From: Cryptomeria japonica | Taxonomy: Eukaryota > Streptophyta > Pinopsida > Cupressales > Cupressaceae | Length of the DNA: 64,000 nt | Reading direction: 5' to 3' | Assembly: GCF_030272615.1 (NCBI RefSeq) | Contig: NC_081406.1 | Coordinates: 463,662,072-463,726,071 of the forward strand | Shown: one piece after another, positions 1-11,441 of the stretch | Position numbering within the stretch: the first letter of the stretch is position 1 | Layout of the letters: every line of letters begins with the position of its first letter | Translations under genes and position numbers: made by a program | Notes under the pieces: generated by a model | The model's input: the letters and a program-made list of their open reading frames with translations, nothing else | What the model was told of the DNA's origin: nothing | Databases searched by the model: none

Positions 1-208
1 TTGAGTAGGAGTTCATAAAATCAAGGGTTGGTGATCCTTGGGTTGGTGCCCTAACCATTGTAAATTGTTATTTAATGTGAGGTTCGATTGGAGAAGTAGA
101 CTCCAACAACTATTCTCACTGAGGTTTTTCCCACATTGGGTTTTCCTTGTTAAATTTTTAAAAATACATTGATTCACCCACCCTCTCAGTCTCCATTTGT
201 GTTCTTCA
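1..208 (+). repeat. 3' end of the 5' LTR of copia element 1
   Basis: Aligns with the end of the LTR at 5545-7708, sharing segments such as CCTTGGGTTGGTGCCCTAA and TTTTTCCCACATTGGGTTTTC. It ends in TTCTTCA just before the primer-binding site. It lacks about 85 bp (with a GT-rich stretch) present in the 3' copy near 7578-7650. Confidence 0.85.
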
Positions 209-210
209 AT

Positions 211-222
211 TGCTATCAGAGC
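211..222 (+). other. Primer-binding site (initiator tRNA-Met type), copia 1
   Basis: TGCTATCAGAGC, one mismatch from the TGGTATCAGAGC used by most plant copia elements to pair with the 3' end of initiator tRNA-Met. It lies two bases after the LTR end. Confidence 0.8.
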
Positions 223-257
223 AAAAGGTTCCCTTATAGTAAAAATATTACTCTAGC

Positions 258-2201
258 TTGGATAGATCCTACTTTGTGAACATAATGTATAGGAATGAAT
301 CCTCCTCTAAAGCACCTATGTTTGATGGTACCAACTATGCCTTTTGGACTAGAAGAATGGAAACCTACTTATCTTCCCTAGGTTTTGATGTTTGGATGTT
401 AGTAAAGAATGGTTATACCATTCCTCAAGTTCCTCCTACTAACCCTAATGCTAAATGAGAATATGAGAACAATGCCAAAGACAAGAATGCAATCTTAAGC
501 AATCTATTAGATATAGAGTTTTTCAAAGTCATGCATTGCACATCAGCAAAATAAACTTGGGACAAGTTGCAGAAGATATATGAAGGAGATACCAAAGTGA
601 AAGAAGCCAAACTACAAAATCTAAGAGCTCAGTTTGAAAACCTAAAAATGAAAGAAGAGGAGAACATAACCGACTATCTGCAAAGAGTGGATGAGATTGT
701 GAGTGTTGTGAGAGGACTTGAAGAGGATGTCAAAGATGAAGTTACTGTCAAGAAGGTTCTGAGATCATTAACTTCAAATTATGACACAAAGGTCTTTCCT
801 ATTGAGGAAGCTAAAGACTTAAATACATTCTCTATAGATGAATTATTTGGCTCCTTATCAACCTATGAAATGAGAACAATGGGAGTAGAAACGTCAAAGA
901 AAGAAAAGATGGAGAATTATTATATGTCATGCAAAAGAAATTTTAGTTGAAAAGCAGTCTTTACACTATTGAAGATGATGCCTCTGATGAAGAAAGTGTC
1001 TCTGAAGGTTGTTGTAGTGATGGTGAAAGAGAAGTTAATCTCTTTATGGCAAAAGAAGAGTTATTTGTTGATGATGAAGAAAAGGAAATTGAATTCGTAG
1101 TAGACTTTGAAGGTGAGCTTGCGAGTGCACTAGAAGAACTTAGAAAGGTAAGAAAAGAATATAAAAAATACAAGAATATTGTTGTTGAAGAACAAGACCT
1201 GCTTCACAAATCTCTTGAGGAATCAAAGAGAATGATTTCTGATTTGAAGATTCAATTGGAAGAAGCAAAGAGGATGTATGAAGTAACAAAATCAAACTTA
1301 GAAAGAAGGGATAAGGAGTGTCAAAAATTGGAAGAAGACGTTGTAAATCGGAGAAAGGAATTGGAAAAGAATAAGGATGAATTCAACATGAGAATTAAGT
1401 ATGGTAGCGGCACTGAAGATTTAAACAAAATGTTAAGTAAGAAGAAGCACCACAAGGACATCAAATGTGTTGGATTTGAAAATGGACAATGTTCTAACAA
1501 TAAATATTCATCAGGGAAGGAGATACATTTCACCTCTTCAAGTGAAAGTGAAGTCAAACAAACATTCGCCCTCAGCAAGCCAAATGTGAAAAATACATAT
1601 GTTGCCACTACAAAGAATCAGTCAATGAACCAACATACTGATCTTAAAAGAAAAGCCTAGATAAATGATGGAGTCTTCACTAGAGTCAAGGATACAAAAG
1701 GTAAGAGCTCAAGAAGACAGAACCCTGCTTCTCCAAGGAGACAAATGAGAAATAACTTCAACAATGAGTGGTATGTACTGCAATTCCATGACTACTACTG
1801 TAAATGTAATACTTATGGTCATAGAATTAATGATTGTGATCTCATGCATAAATCTCCTCCTAGTTTTGAAAGTAGAAATCAATTTACTGCTCTTAGGTAT
1901 ATGAATGTTATTTGTTATCATTCTAATGGGTATGGTCATAGAAGTTATGAATGTAGGAGAAATATATTTGTCTTACAATAGAATTTCAAATTCATCATTC
2001 AATGTAAATGTAAAATGCTATCATTGTCAAAACTTGGGCCACATTGCAAAACATTGTAAGCTTAAGACAACTAAGAAAAAGAAGACAGTGTCAATATCCA
2101 AACCTAATGCAAAATCAGAACAAAATGGGACAATGGAAAAGAAGAAAGAAAACAAACAAGTCTGGGCAAAATGGATAAAGATAAGACTGAGTCAAGTTTG
2201 A
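258..2201 (+). pseudogene. copia 1 gag, broken
   Basis: Capsid/nucleocapsid protein of the element, normally forming cytoplasmic particles. Fragments at 258-458, 567-950, 947-1660 and 1745-2201 give, in order: an N-terminal part with FDGTNYAFWTRRMETYL (UBN2/DUF4219-type gag start); a UBN2 segment; an acidic block rich in Glu/Asp; a long Glu/Lys coiled coil (about 1130-1390); and three CX2CX4HX4C-like knuckles near 1795-1850, 1910-1955 and 2015-2057. Only the third (CYHCQNLGHIAKHC) keeps all four ligands; the second has Ser for its second Cys and the first has changed spacing. Stops and frame changes separate the pieces. The coiled coil plus several knuckles is Sirevirus-like. Confidence 0.85.
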
Positions 2202-2214
2202 TTGTTCAAACTGC

Positions 2215-3590
2215 CCTACATGATGAAAAGAAAAACCTACATGGATAGTTGACAGTGGGTGTTCCAGCCACATGATTGGTGATAAGAAGAAATTAATTAA
2301 GCTTTAAGATTGGAATGGTGGCTTAGTGAGGTTTGGAGACAATTCATCAATCAAAATCAAGGGCAAACACACACTACACATTAATGGCAAGCTAAAAGCA
2401 CATGATGTATATTACGTGGAAGGTCTGAAGCACAATCTGCTAAGTCTGAGTCAAATGTGTAACAAATAATATAAGTTTACATTTGATTCCAAGGGACATG
2501 AAATAAAAAAAGAGAGAAGTGGTCAGCTTGTTACTGAAGGAAAAAGGACAGATGTCAATGTATATAATTTTAAAGAATGCTTTGAGTCTCAATGTATGAT
2601 GGGATAAGTTGATGAGAGTTGGTTATGGCATAGAAGACTAGGGCAAATCAATTTTGATAACCTTATTAAGGTAAGCAAGAAAGGGTACGTAAGCCACATA
2701 CCTCAAATTATTAAGGCAACAAGCACCTTCTGTGATGATTGTCAAAGAGGGAAGACAACTAATGTAAGCTTCAAGAATAAAGAATACTCAACTACAAGGC
2801 CACTAGAACTTGTTCATACTGACTTATGTGGGCCTACAAGAACAAAAGCCCTTAATGGAGGAAGATACTTCATGTTGTTTATAGATGATTTCTCTAGGAT
2901 GACATGGGTCACTTTCTTTCAAGACACGTCACAAGCCTTTGAAAGGTCCAAAATATTCAGAAAAAATGGTTGAAAAAGAAAGTGGATACAAGCTAAAATA
3001 CTTGAGATCATACTATGGAGGTGAGCTCACATCAAATAAGTTTAAAAATTACTATGAAAGACATGGAATTAGAAGATAATATTCATCCCCTATGACACCA
3101 CAACAAAATAGTGTTGTGGAAAGGAAGAATAGAACAATCAAGGAAATGTCAAGGACAATGTTAAATGAAGCGAATCTATCTGATGTTTATTGGAAAGAAG
3201 TAGTTCACACTGCTATATACACACTAAATAGAGTGCAATTAAGGTTGAACAACAATATGACATCTTATGAACTATGGTATGATAGGAGACCCTCAGTCAA
3301 GTATTTCAAGGTGTTTGGCAGCAAATGTTTCATCAAAAGAGATGAAGATGGAATCGGTAGCTTTGCATCAAGAAGTGATGAAGGTATCCTCCTAGGCTAC
3401 TCTACTCACAATGAGGCCTACAAGTGTTTCAATAAGAGACTGAAGAAGGTAATTGAGTGTAGATGTGAGAATTTATGAAGATCTACATAAAGGTAAAAAT
3501 ACCACAATAAATTAGATTGAAGAATCACATAGTTAAGATGAAGATCAATCTGAGAGTGAACATGAAGAAGAAGCACCTAACAAAGCCCCA
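2215..3590 (+). pseudogene. copia 1 protease and integrase, broken
   Basis: The aspartic protease active site appears as WIVDSGCSSHM near 2238-2272. Next come the GAG-pre-integrase block (GLKHNLLSLSQM), the zinc-binding HRRLGQ...CDDCQRGK region, and the DDE core: first Asp in HTDLCGP (about 2815), second in the frameshifted part near 3010-3030, Glu in PQQNSVVERKNRTIKEM (open piece 3092-3478). Stops and at least one frameshift near 2960 separate the protease/N-terminal half from the C-terminal half. The C-terminal piece ends in the usual GYSTHNEAYKCFN block and is followed by an acidic linker. Confidence 0.85.
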
Positions 3591-3599
3591 AACATATAT

Positions 3600-5239
3600 G
3601 TGCAACAGAGTCATCTTGAAGATCAGATTATTAGCAACAAGAATGAAGGTGTAAAAACTAGAAGGAGAGTAAGGAACAATGAGAAAGTAAACTTTTGCCT
3701 GATGACAAAGATGGAACCCAGGACATATGGTGAATGCAGCAAGAGTGAGAAATGGTTAAAGGCTATGGAGGAAGAGTTATAGTAGATTGAGAAAAATAAA
3801 ATGTGGGAATTAGTTCCTAGACCTTCAGAGAAAAATGTTATTGGGACTAAATGGGTTTATAAGAACAAGATGAATGAAGAACGCAAAGTAATAAGGAACA
3901 AGGCAAGACTTGTATGCAAGGGATATGTTCAAATATAGGGCATGTATTTTGAGGAAACTTTTGCACCTGTTGCAAAGCTAGAAGAAATCAAGATGTTCTT
4001 GTTATTCTCAACATATAGAGGATAGACAATATATCAGATGGATGTCAAGTCTGTATTCTTGAATGGCAATCTTGAAGAAGAGGTATACATAGAGCAACCT
4101 GAAGGTTTTCAGCAGCATGAAGATGAGAAATTTGTCTCTAGATTGAAGAAAGCATTATATGGTCTAAAGCATGGTACTCTAGGTTGGATAAGTACTTAAA
4201 TCAACAAGGTTTCAAAAAGGGAAATGTTGACAACAACTTATATATCAAGGATGATGGAGACAATATTATCATGGTTATGGTATATGTAGATGACATCATC
4301 TTTGGAGGCAACAAATATGTTCTATGCAAAGAATTTGCTGATCAGATGTAGTCAGAGTTTTAAATGTCCATGCTTGGAGAGTTATCATATTTTATTGGGT
4401 TGCAAATATCACAATAGAATAAGGGCATATTCATTTCTAGAATTAAGTATGCTAAAGACATGTTAAATAAATTTTAGATGGAAGACAACAAACCGGTTAG
4501 CACCCCCATGGTGATAGAATGCAAGTTAAGCAAAGATGATGAGTCACCTAGTGTGGATTAGACGTTGTATAGATCCATGATTGGAAGCTTGTTGTATATT
4601 ATAACATCAAGGCCTAATATAGTTCAAGCTATGTGCATGGTTGAAAGATTTCAAGTATCTCCTAAGCAATCACATGTCATTTTTGTTAGGAGGATATTCA
4701 AGTATTTGTAGGGGACACTTACTTATGGCTTATGGTATCCAAAGAAAGGAGATTTCATTTTGCAAGCCTATACTAATGCAGATTAGGCAGGATGTGTAGA
4801 TGATAGGAAGAGCACCTTTGGTGGATATTTCTTCCCTGGAGACAAATTGGTGTCATGGCATAGCAAGAAGCAAGAGTCCATTTCACTATCAACTACTGAA
4901 GCAATGTCTATTGCAACTGCTACATGTTTTTCTCAAGTTTTGTGGATGAAGAAAACTCTCAAGGATATCTAGGTAGAGTTTTTGGATCCTATTCCCGTCA
5001 TGTGTGACAACTCAAGTGCAATCAATATATCAAAGAAACCTACCATGAACTCTAGGACAAAGTACATTGCAATCAAATATCATTTTCTCAGAGAAAAGGT
5101 TGCAGAGAAAGAGGTGAAAGTTGAATATGTGTCCACCGGTGAGAAAATAGCTGATATCTTTACTAAGCCATTGCCTAAGTACAACTTTGAATATCTAAGA
5201 CATAAATTGGGTGTTCTTCCACCTGCTTGCAACACTTAA
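3600..5239 (+). pseudogene. copia 1 reverse transcriptase and RNase H, broken
   Basis: Copies element RNA into DNA. Visible blocks: the RT entry GTKWVYKNK (about 3843), ARLVCKGY, QMDVKSVFLNG, EEEVYIEQPEGF, KALYGLK, and the catalytic motif YVDDIIFGG (about 4284-4311). RNase H follows, with DNSSAINISKKP and the typical end IADIFTKPLPK; the last open piece is 4982-5239. At least seven stops or frame changes lie between 3780 and 4980, most TAG or TAA where Gln or Trp is expected. The order RT then RNase H directly before the polypurine tract is normal for copia. Confidence 0.88.
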
Positions 5240-5530
5240 GGGTTTTTAGTTTAGTCTGTGGTTCAAGGGGAGCACTTTTCGCCTTGAACCTCATGTACAG
5301 TCTCAAGGAGAGTTTCAAATTTTTGTAAGTATTAATGGCACTACTCTTTTATATTGTAATAATGATTCATCTAGCTACATGTAGTAGAGATTAATAAGAT
5401 GTAAAGGAAGTTTATAATGTATCGCAAAAGTGTCATGATTGAAAATGGAAGTTTCATTCATTACTATTAAATCAAAGGGGACGTTCATCCACCATTTACA
5501 TTTGGTTGTTTCACCTTTGCCATTGTTATT

Positions 5531-5540
5531 AAAGGGGGAG
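5531..5540 (+). other. Polypurine tract, copia 1
   Basis: AAAGGGGGAG just upstream of the inferred 3' LTR start, identical to the tract of copia element 2 (19661-19670). It primes plus-strand DNA synthesis in this family. Confidence 0.75.
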
Positions 5541-5544
5541 AAAG

Positions 5545-7708
5545 TGATCAGAGTATGGTTTGCAAGTATGTTGATGTCAATGCTAAATGAGGAGATTGAT
5601 GGTATTATTATCATTGATGTCAAGGGATGTCAAAAGGTTGTAGAGAAACATGTAGCAGCCGTGCATAACATGTAGTTTATGTTGAGGAATTGTGCATAAC
5701 ACATCATGTTATGCTGTAGGGTTTTTGACTAGATTCATCATCTCCATATTTGAAGGAAACAGATCATGCAAGATAACACTTGAATAAAGAAAAGGCCATT
5801 CACAGCTCCCCACAATGTTGAAAATAATGATGCATGAGTCATTTGGGATTAAAGTGTCATAGAGGTCAAAGACCCCCCTCTATCCCAGGACATGTTATTG
5901 AGAATTGGTTGACTCTATAGGACAAGAAAAGTCAAAGGGAAATGTGTCCCATGCTATCCCACACCACACAAAGTGTGTGCATATTGTTCTTGTGGGATAA
6001 TTTCAAGTGAGGCATAGAAACCTCCCCGCTAGCCCACAACTTTTTTGCGTTGAGACTGGAGGTCTTGTGGGGTAATATAAGGAGAAGCAAGAGTTGCTTC
6101 CCGCCATCTCATGGCATGATGGATGAGTGAAAGGTGACCATGTTGGGTTAAAAGGACAAAGGAAGGAATCAGGATTCCCGCTATCTCGCGATACTAAGTA
6201 AGACAAGACGATGGTTGCATGAGGAAACATGATGATAGTGGAAGAATGTTCCCACTATCCTAGACCATTCAAGGTGGGTATGCGATGGTCGTGTGGGACA
6301 AGATAGTGAAGAGAAAAAAATCCTCTTATTTTGCACCTACAGATGGATGTAAAGAGGAGCTCGTGGGGTAAGTTAAGGTAGAAAGATGATGCATCCTGCT
6401 AGCCCGCAAGAGAAAAATGGGCATATGAATGATGATGCAAGGCAAGTTAAATAGAAAAATAGCAAGCATCCCACCATCCCATAACCAAAAAATTTAAGGG
6501 CATCATGACCCATTGAGGTGTCTCATTTGACATAGTAGCAACTTGATAGACATGATAGTCCATGTGGTGTTTGACTATGGTTGACCAGGTGACTTGGATG
6601 TCATTTTGATGATACCTATATATGCTGATAGGCATGACGGTTTTACATGGGAGCTGACTGACCTTGACCATCTCATCTGGACAAAGAATATGAAGACATG
6701 AGGCTCCCTGATGAATAGATAACAAATCCAATATGAAGAAGTTGATGATGAAGGATTCTAGTGTGGTAGTTTTCAATCTTTTTAGAGTAGGTCGACAGAG
6801 GATGGAAAACGCATTGATGGCAACCTTGTTGCAAGTAGGTTGTGTGGCTCAAGGATGGTTTTTAAATCATTTTAGGAAAAGAAAGATTACTAAACTTAGT
6901 AACTAAGTATAGAGAATGATCTGAAGACGGACAAGATGCATTTAATTTCGATAGCTGATATGAGATCATATTCAAAACAGAGAATAAAATCTCTAGATTT
7001 GTAGATCTCCTCAATAACCGACTTGAATAAAATATTCAAGTTTGTAGTAGAAGAAATCTCTAAAGCTTGAATTGAACAACAGGTGTGATGAGATTTGATA
7101 TTGGTAGGTGTGGTTGTTGAGACAGTAATAAAGGTGGAAATAAAAATATTTTGTCTAGTCGACTATGTATATGGTGTATGTTATAGAAAGTTGTATGCAG
7201 GAAGAAGAAGACATCCATAGAAATAGAGAAAGAAAAGAGAATTCTAGAGAGTAATGTTGTAGCAGAGAGAAGAAGACAACCAAGTAGAGGAAGGGGGAAA
7301 AATAGAGGAAAAACTTTAGTAGGTAAAGAAATTCATTGTCAAGGTATGAGAATTTGTAAGTGTTACAAAATGGATTTGTAACAAGGCTTTATCATTGCAT
7401 TGTAAACTTGATCAATCATTGTAAATATTCAAGTGGGTGCTTAGAGCAGGGGTAGGTGCTCCTTGGGTTGGTGCCCTAAACATTGTAAACTATTATTTAC
7501 TGTGAGGTTGGACTGGAGCAATAGAATCCATCAACTATTCTCGCCGAGGTTTTTCCCACATTGGGTTTTCCTTGTAAATCTGGTGTTGTGGTTTATTTTA
7601 TGTGTGTGTGTATTCTTGATTAATTTGTATTCTCAGTATTAACACACAGTCAAATTTTTAAAAATACACTAATTCACCTCCCTTCTTAGTGTCCATTTCT
7701 GTTCTTCA
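5545..7708 (+). repeat. 3' LTR of copia element 1 (about 2.16 kb)
   Basis: Begins with TGATCAGAG four bases after the polypurine tract and ends with TTCTTCA, matching the 5' LTR end at 208. Its left part carries a nine-copy degenerate tandem array (listed separately). Only short ORFs are present. The start is inferred from the tract, because the matching 5' LTR start is outside the window. Confidence 0.7.
5873..6490 (+). repeat. Degenerate tandem array, nine copies of about 74 bp, in the LTR U3
   Basis: A core resembling YCCYGCTATCCCRCA recurs at about 5873, 5947, 6021, 6096, 6173, 6248, 6318, 6391 and 6466, spacings 70-77 bp. Several units pair the core with a nearby TGTGGG(G)TA, giving inverted repeats such as ATCCCACA...TGTGGGAT (5955-6000) and CCCACAA...TTGTGGG (6033-6072). 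U3 holds the promoter and enhancers of an LTR, so these may be regulatory repeats (inference). Confidence 0.75.
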
Positions 7709-8765
7709 CTTGTTACCCAAACACATTCACCACCTATAAATTTAATGACATCAACAACAACACTCATGTAGTAGCCACTACAGGTGTGCCTCCTTTGTCT
7801 AAATTATTTAAAAGAGAAAAAGAGTTTACTCCTTTGAATGAATCTTTGCATAGCATTATGTCTCAGCTAATAAAAATGAGTGTGTTAAAAATTCCCCAAA
7901 TCAAACCAATTGATCCATGTAAGACAAATTCGCCTTACTTTGATGTTAAATCTTTTTGTCAATATCATCGTCAACTTGGTCATGATATTGAAAAGTGTTT
8001 TTCATTGAGAAGCAAGATTCAAGAAGTTATTAATAACTATACTATATCTATGGTAGGTTTGAATGATAAAGGAAACAAATCCATAGCTCCTCCTAATCAA
8101 AACCTTTAGATTTTCACTAATCCTTTACCATCCCATTCCACTAATGTGATTGAGACTGATCATCTTGCTTTCTCTCTGAATGATGTGGCCCTTCAAACTA
8201 ACAACATGGTGAACCTTGTAGATCAACAAGAAACTCCTAAGGATATATGCATAACATTTGATCGCAGTGAGACCATTAAGGCACCCGATGGCCCACTATA
8301 CATAAGTGTGAAAATCAAAGGTATACCTGCTAAAGGAGTGCTAATTGCTCCTTCTTGCATGGTTAATGTGATAACTGAAGAATTTCTTTATACTTTTCAA
8401 TTACATCAAGTGATATATGATGATACTAATGTGATAGTTAAGGTTTTTCATGGCTTCTCTTGTCTTGCTATTGGTTCTATAACACTTCCTATTGATGTTG
8501 GCACTAAATGCTTAGATGTTCAATTTGCTATCATTCCTACATCAGATCAATTTCATGTGAAGTTGGGACATCCTTGGCTATCTTCCACCTGAAAGTGATT
8601 ACTTCTACTATCCACAAGTGTTTAGAATTTACTCATAATGATAAAATCATAACTATTAATCATAGAATATTTCAACCTACAATGAGGCGTGGAGATGTTT
8701 GTCTTGGTTATTTTTGGTCCAAACAATTCAAGCCTCTTCAACCTAGAAGTGATGCTCTCTTTTGA
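7709..8765 (+). pseudogene. Ty3/gypsy gag C-terminus and aspartic protease fragment
   Basis: The piece 7786-8109 ends a gag with a Tat/Athila/Ogre-type motif: F..KSFCQYHRQLGHDIEKCFSLRSKIQEVI. The piece 8146-8592 is a retropepsin-like domain: VLIAPSCMVNVIT where family members have an Asp-Gly/Ser-Gly type site (the catalytic Asp is missing), then DVQFAIIPTSDQFHVKLGHPWL. After a stop, 8593-8765 continues in another frame with KQFKPLQPRSDALF, typical of the same region. It begins exactly where the copia 1 LTR ends, so copia 1 probably inserted into this element. Confidence 0.75.
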
Positions 8766-9922
8766 GATCATATCAAAACTAGAAAAATGAAATGATTTTG
8801 TCATTGAGTAAACCTATAAACCCAAAACTTATCATTCCTCTTGAGGATCATATACCCCTTCTTGAGGATAAGATTATTCTTCCTCCTAAGGAATGAAATA
8901 ATCTTCTTCCCAAAGACGAACCTATTACTTCTCCTAAACATAAGAGTATCCTTTCTCCTAAGACAAGAGATATTCTTCCTTCTCTTATGGATGAGTCTAC
9001 TCTTCTTTCCAAAGGTATAAAAACTCTTCCTCCTAAACAAAAATATATTCCTCCTAAGGCTAGACCTATCCCTCCTCCCCACGACAGACCTGGTCTCTTT
9101 CCTACACCTCCCATTCCTCCTTTATATGTTGTGGTTCCTCATCCTTTATCTTATAAAGAGAATCAATAAGCCTCTCCTATTGTCCAACCTAAAAGACCTC
9201 AAACCATTCATCCTTCCCTAAAAGAAGAGGCAAAGCCTATATCTAATGAACCTAAACCTTCTCAACCTTCAACCAAAATTAGATGAAACCATTGTGTGAG
9301 AGAACATCAATGGAGACGTCATGCTAGAGCTAGTGAAGTTTCTTCCTAGACCATTTCTTCTCCTAAAACGCCAACAGTTGACATGATTCCATTTTCTCCT
9401 AAACAAGATGTTCAACCTAATTCTCCAAGACACAAAATGCTTAAGAAAAATGGTGGTTTAAGTTCTTTTCCTATTAGAGCTCCTATTCTTATTAATCTTG
9501 ATGAATAAATAAGTGAAAATATTGTTAGATGAAAATGTTGATCCTAATATTTTTGATGATGAAAATGAATATGTTGATGTTCACAATGACATCTGCAAAA
9601 TTTTCAAAAGAATTAATCCTACCTCCTAGTATCAAACAATGTGACTTATCATTAGAGCATGGTCCTTGTTTGGAACTTGTGATAGATCCATCTACTGTGA
9701 TTGATGTGGATCCTCTTGCATGTTGTCTAGCATCCCAAAACAATAATTAGCAAGATTGGGGGGATGATGATGTGCTTGATTAGCTTCATTAGCACTGTAG
9801 ATTCTCTCTCTCTCTCCTCTCTTGCTTATTTGTGAAATTCTTCTATTTGGTGTCTCTAGTGTTGTCTACTTGAGGATGATGCAAAGCATTGAGATATTTT
9901 TTAGTCCCAAAAGACACATGTG
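8766..9922 (+). other. Low-complexity spacer of the gypsy remnant
   Basis: Translates in pieces to Pro/Lys/Ser-rich sequence (for example the open stretch 8987-9169) built on a loose repeat of CTTCCTCCTAA-like units. The last weak coding-like piece is 9529-9750, followed by a (CT)n patch near 9800-9820. No intact gene seen. It is continuous with the preceding gag-protease fragment and is interrupted at 9923 by copia 2. Confidence 0.5.
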
Positions 9923-9927
9923 TTCCC
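9923..9927. repeat. Target-site duplication, left copy (TTCCC)
   Basis: TTCCC lies directly before the 5' LTR of copia 2. The same five bases follow the 3' LTR at 21091-21095. Five bases is the normal copia integrase duplication. Confidence 0.92.
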
Positions 9928-11370
9928 TGTTGGCATTTTGCATATAGATTGCATTAATGATGTGTTGTCATTGATGTCAATTGAACCGGTGAATGGTATT
10001 CATGATATTGCTGATGTTATTATTGTTATTGCTATTGTCTTGTAACCAATATGATAAACCTTGAGGAAGATGTTGTAAACTAGTATATGGTAGTTTGTAA
10101 GTTGAACCGGTGTAAAAGGTTAAACCTTTCTATGTTATGTAACCGGTAAACCGTACTAGTTGTTTTCTGTTAAACCCTAATCAATCAAGTTTGTTGGTTT
10201 AAGATATAATGTTGAGCGGTAATGATGGAGACATGTGTGATCATTATATGAGGATAAGTTCAGATTGATTTGGCACATTTTGGAAAGGAGAAAAGTGGAT
10301 TGCATCTAATGCATAGTGCATGATGAGTTACAAAGTCTGATGAAGTGGTGATCATGGAGCAGTTGGAATTTTCTTGAAGAATGTGAAGAGATTGTTATGA
10401 TTTCTAACGGTCAAGATTGTACCAACTTGTTTATAATCTTGATGATGATAATTAGGTTTTTTTTGTGTAACCGACCTAGTTGATTTGTATTTAAGGTTGA
10501 TGATATTGTTTTCTTTAGTGTTGGCAAAGTTGACAAGATTGGCAGAAACCAGTTGAGTGTGTGGTTGCCTAACCGGTGGATGGATCTGTAGTTTGAGTAA
10601 AGGCAGATTGAAGCTTAAGAAGGATATGACCAAGCAGATGTAGTGTTATTCAGATAGATCAAGAAAACCTGTTGTTTTCTAACAATTACAACAGAAATTG
10701 AAATCCCCTAACCGGGTAAGCTCCAACAAGCTTGGTTACTTTCTAAATCCTCTCACAAGGTGGTCCATTAGTTTGGATTCTCAAATCCTCCAGTGAGGTT
10801 ACTCCTAATAGGGTATTGTGCTTTTCATCAAGGCATATATGTAAATCCCTTAACCAGGTGACTCCTAATAGAATTAGTTCCTAACTGGACTTATTGTAAA
10901 AGCTTTAACAAGCTTGGCTCCTAACAGGGCAAACTTCAGAAGAGTTTAGATAGCTATCCTTGTGAGTCTCATCTCACTATGGGTTTTACCTATTTGGGTT
11001 TTCCATGTATAAATATTTATGTCAAGTGGTGAATGCTTTTGTGGCTATGATCTTATTTGTTGATTTGATTAACTACTTAACTATTCTGATAAGGCATGAT
11101 AATTGGAAGCATTGAGAGATGCATATTTTGACATATGATTAAGCATTTTTTATGTTGACAAGATTGAAGTTGTTTACTATTAAGTTCTCATAACAGCCAA
11201 ACTGGTTGATGTTGGTTGATGTTGAGTATTGATCTTGATAAGTGAAAGTTTACTTTGTGAGTTTGAATTTGAGTTTGGGAGTTTGTATCAGTTTTTCAGT
11301 ATACTCATTCACACCCACCCTCCCCACTCTCAGCATTTTACTAGATACTTATTCTTTCATCATACCATCA
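9928..11370 (+). repeat. 5' LTR of copia element 2 (1443 bp)
   Basis: Starts TGTTGGCATTTT, ends ATACCATCA. It carries repeated AACCGGT palindromes (for example near 9984, 10108, 10141 and 10571), several of which are decayed in one or other LTR copy. Near its end is the CCCTCCCCACTCTCAG region related to the ends of other LTRs in this window. Confidence 0.93.
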
Positions 11371-11372
11371 AT

Positions 11373-11384
11373 TGGTACCAGAGC
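11373..11384 (+). other. Primer-binding site (initiator tRNA-Met type), copia 2
   Basis: TGGTACCAGAGC, one base different from TGGTATCAGAGC, two bases after the 5' LTR. Confidence 0.88.
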
Positions 11385-11441
11385 ATCTCAGGTCCTCTTT
11401 AACCTAAAGCCTAACACCTTAAGGAGAAGATCTTGGAGATC

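Larger units (their letters stand above)
1..7708 (+). mobile_element. Degenerate Ty1/copia LTR retrotransposon, Sirevirus-like; left end outside window
   Basis: Order seen: LTR end, initiator-Met type primer-binding site, gag, protease, integrase, reverse transcriptase and RNase H, polypurine tract, LTR. Integrase before RT is the Ty1/copia order. A long gag with an acidic coiled-coil segment and three zinc-knuckle motifs points to the Sirevirus lineage (family knowledge). Many in-frame stops and frameshifts make the copy inactive. The 5' LTR is only partly inside the window, so full length and target duplication cannot be read. Confidence 0.9.

Noticed and set aside
10352-10633. Minus-strand ORF in the copia 2 LTR
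   Set aside because: It lies wholly inside the LTR and is not conserved in the 3' copy.
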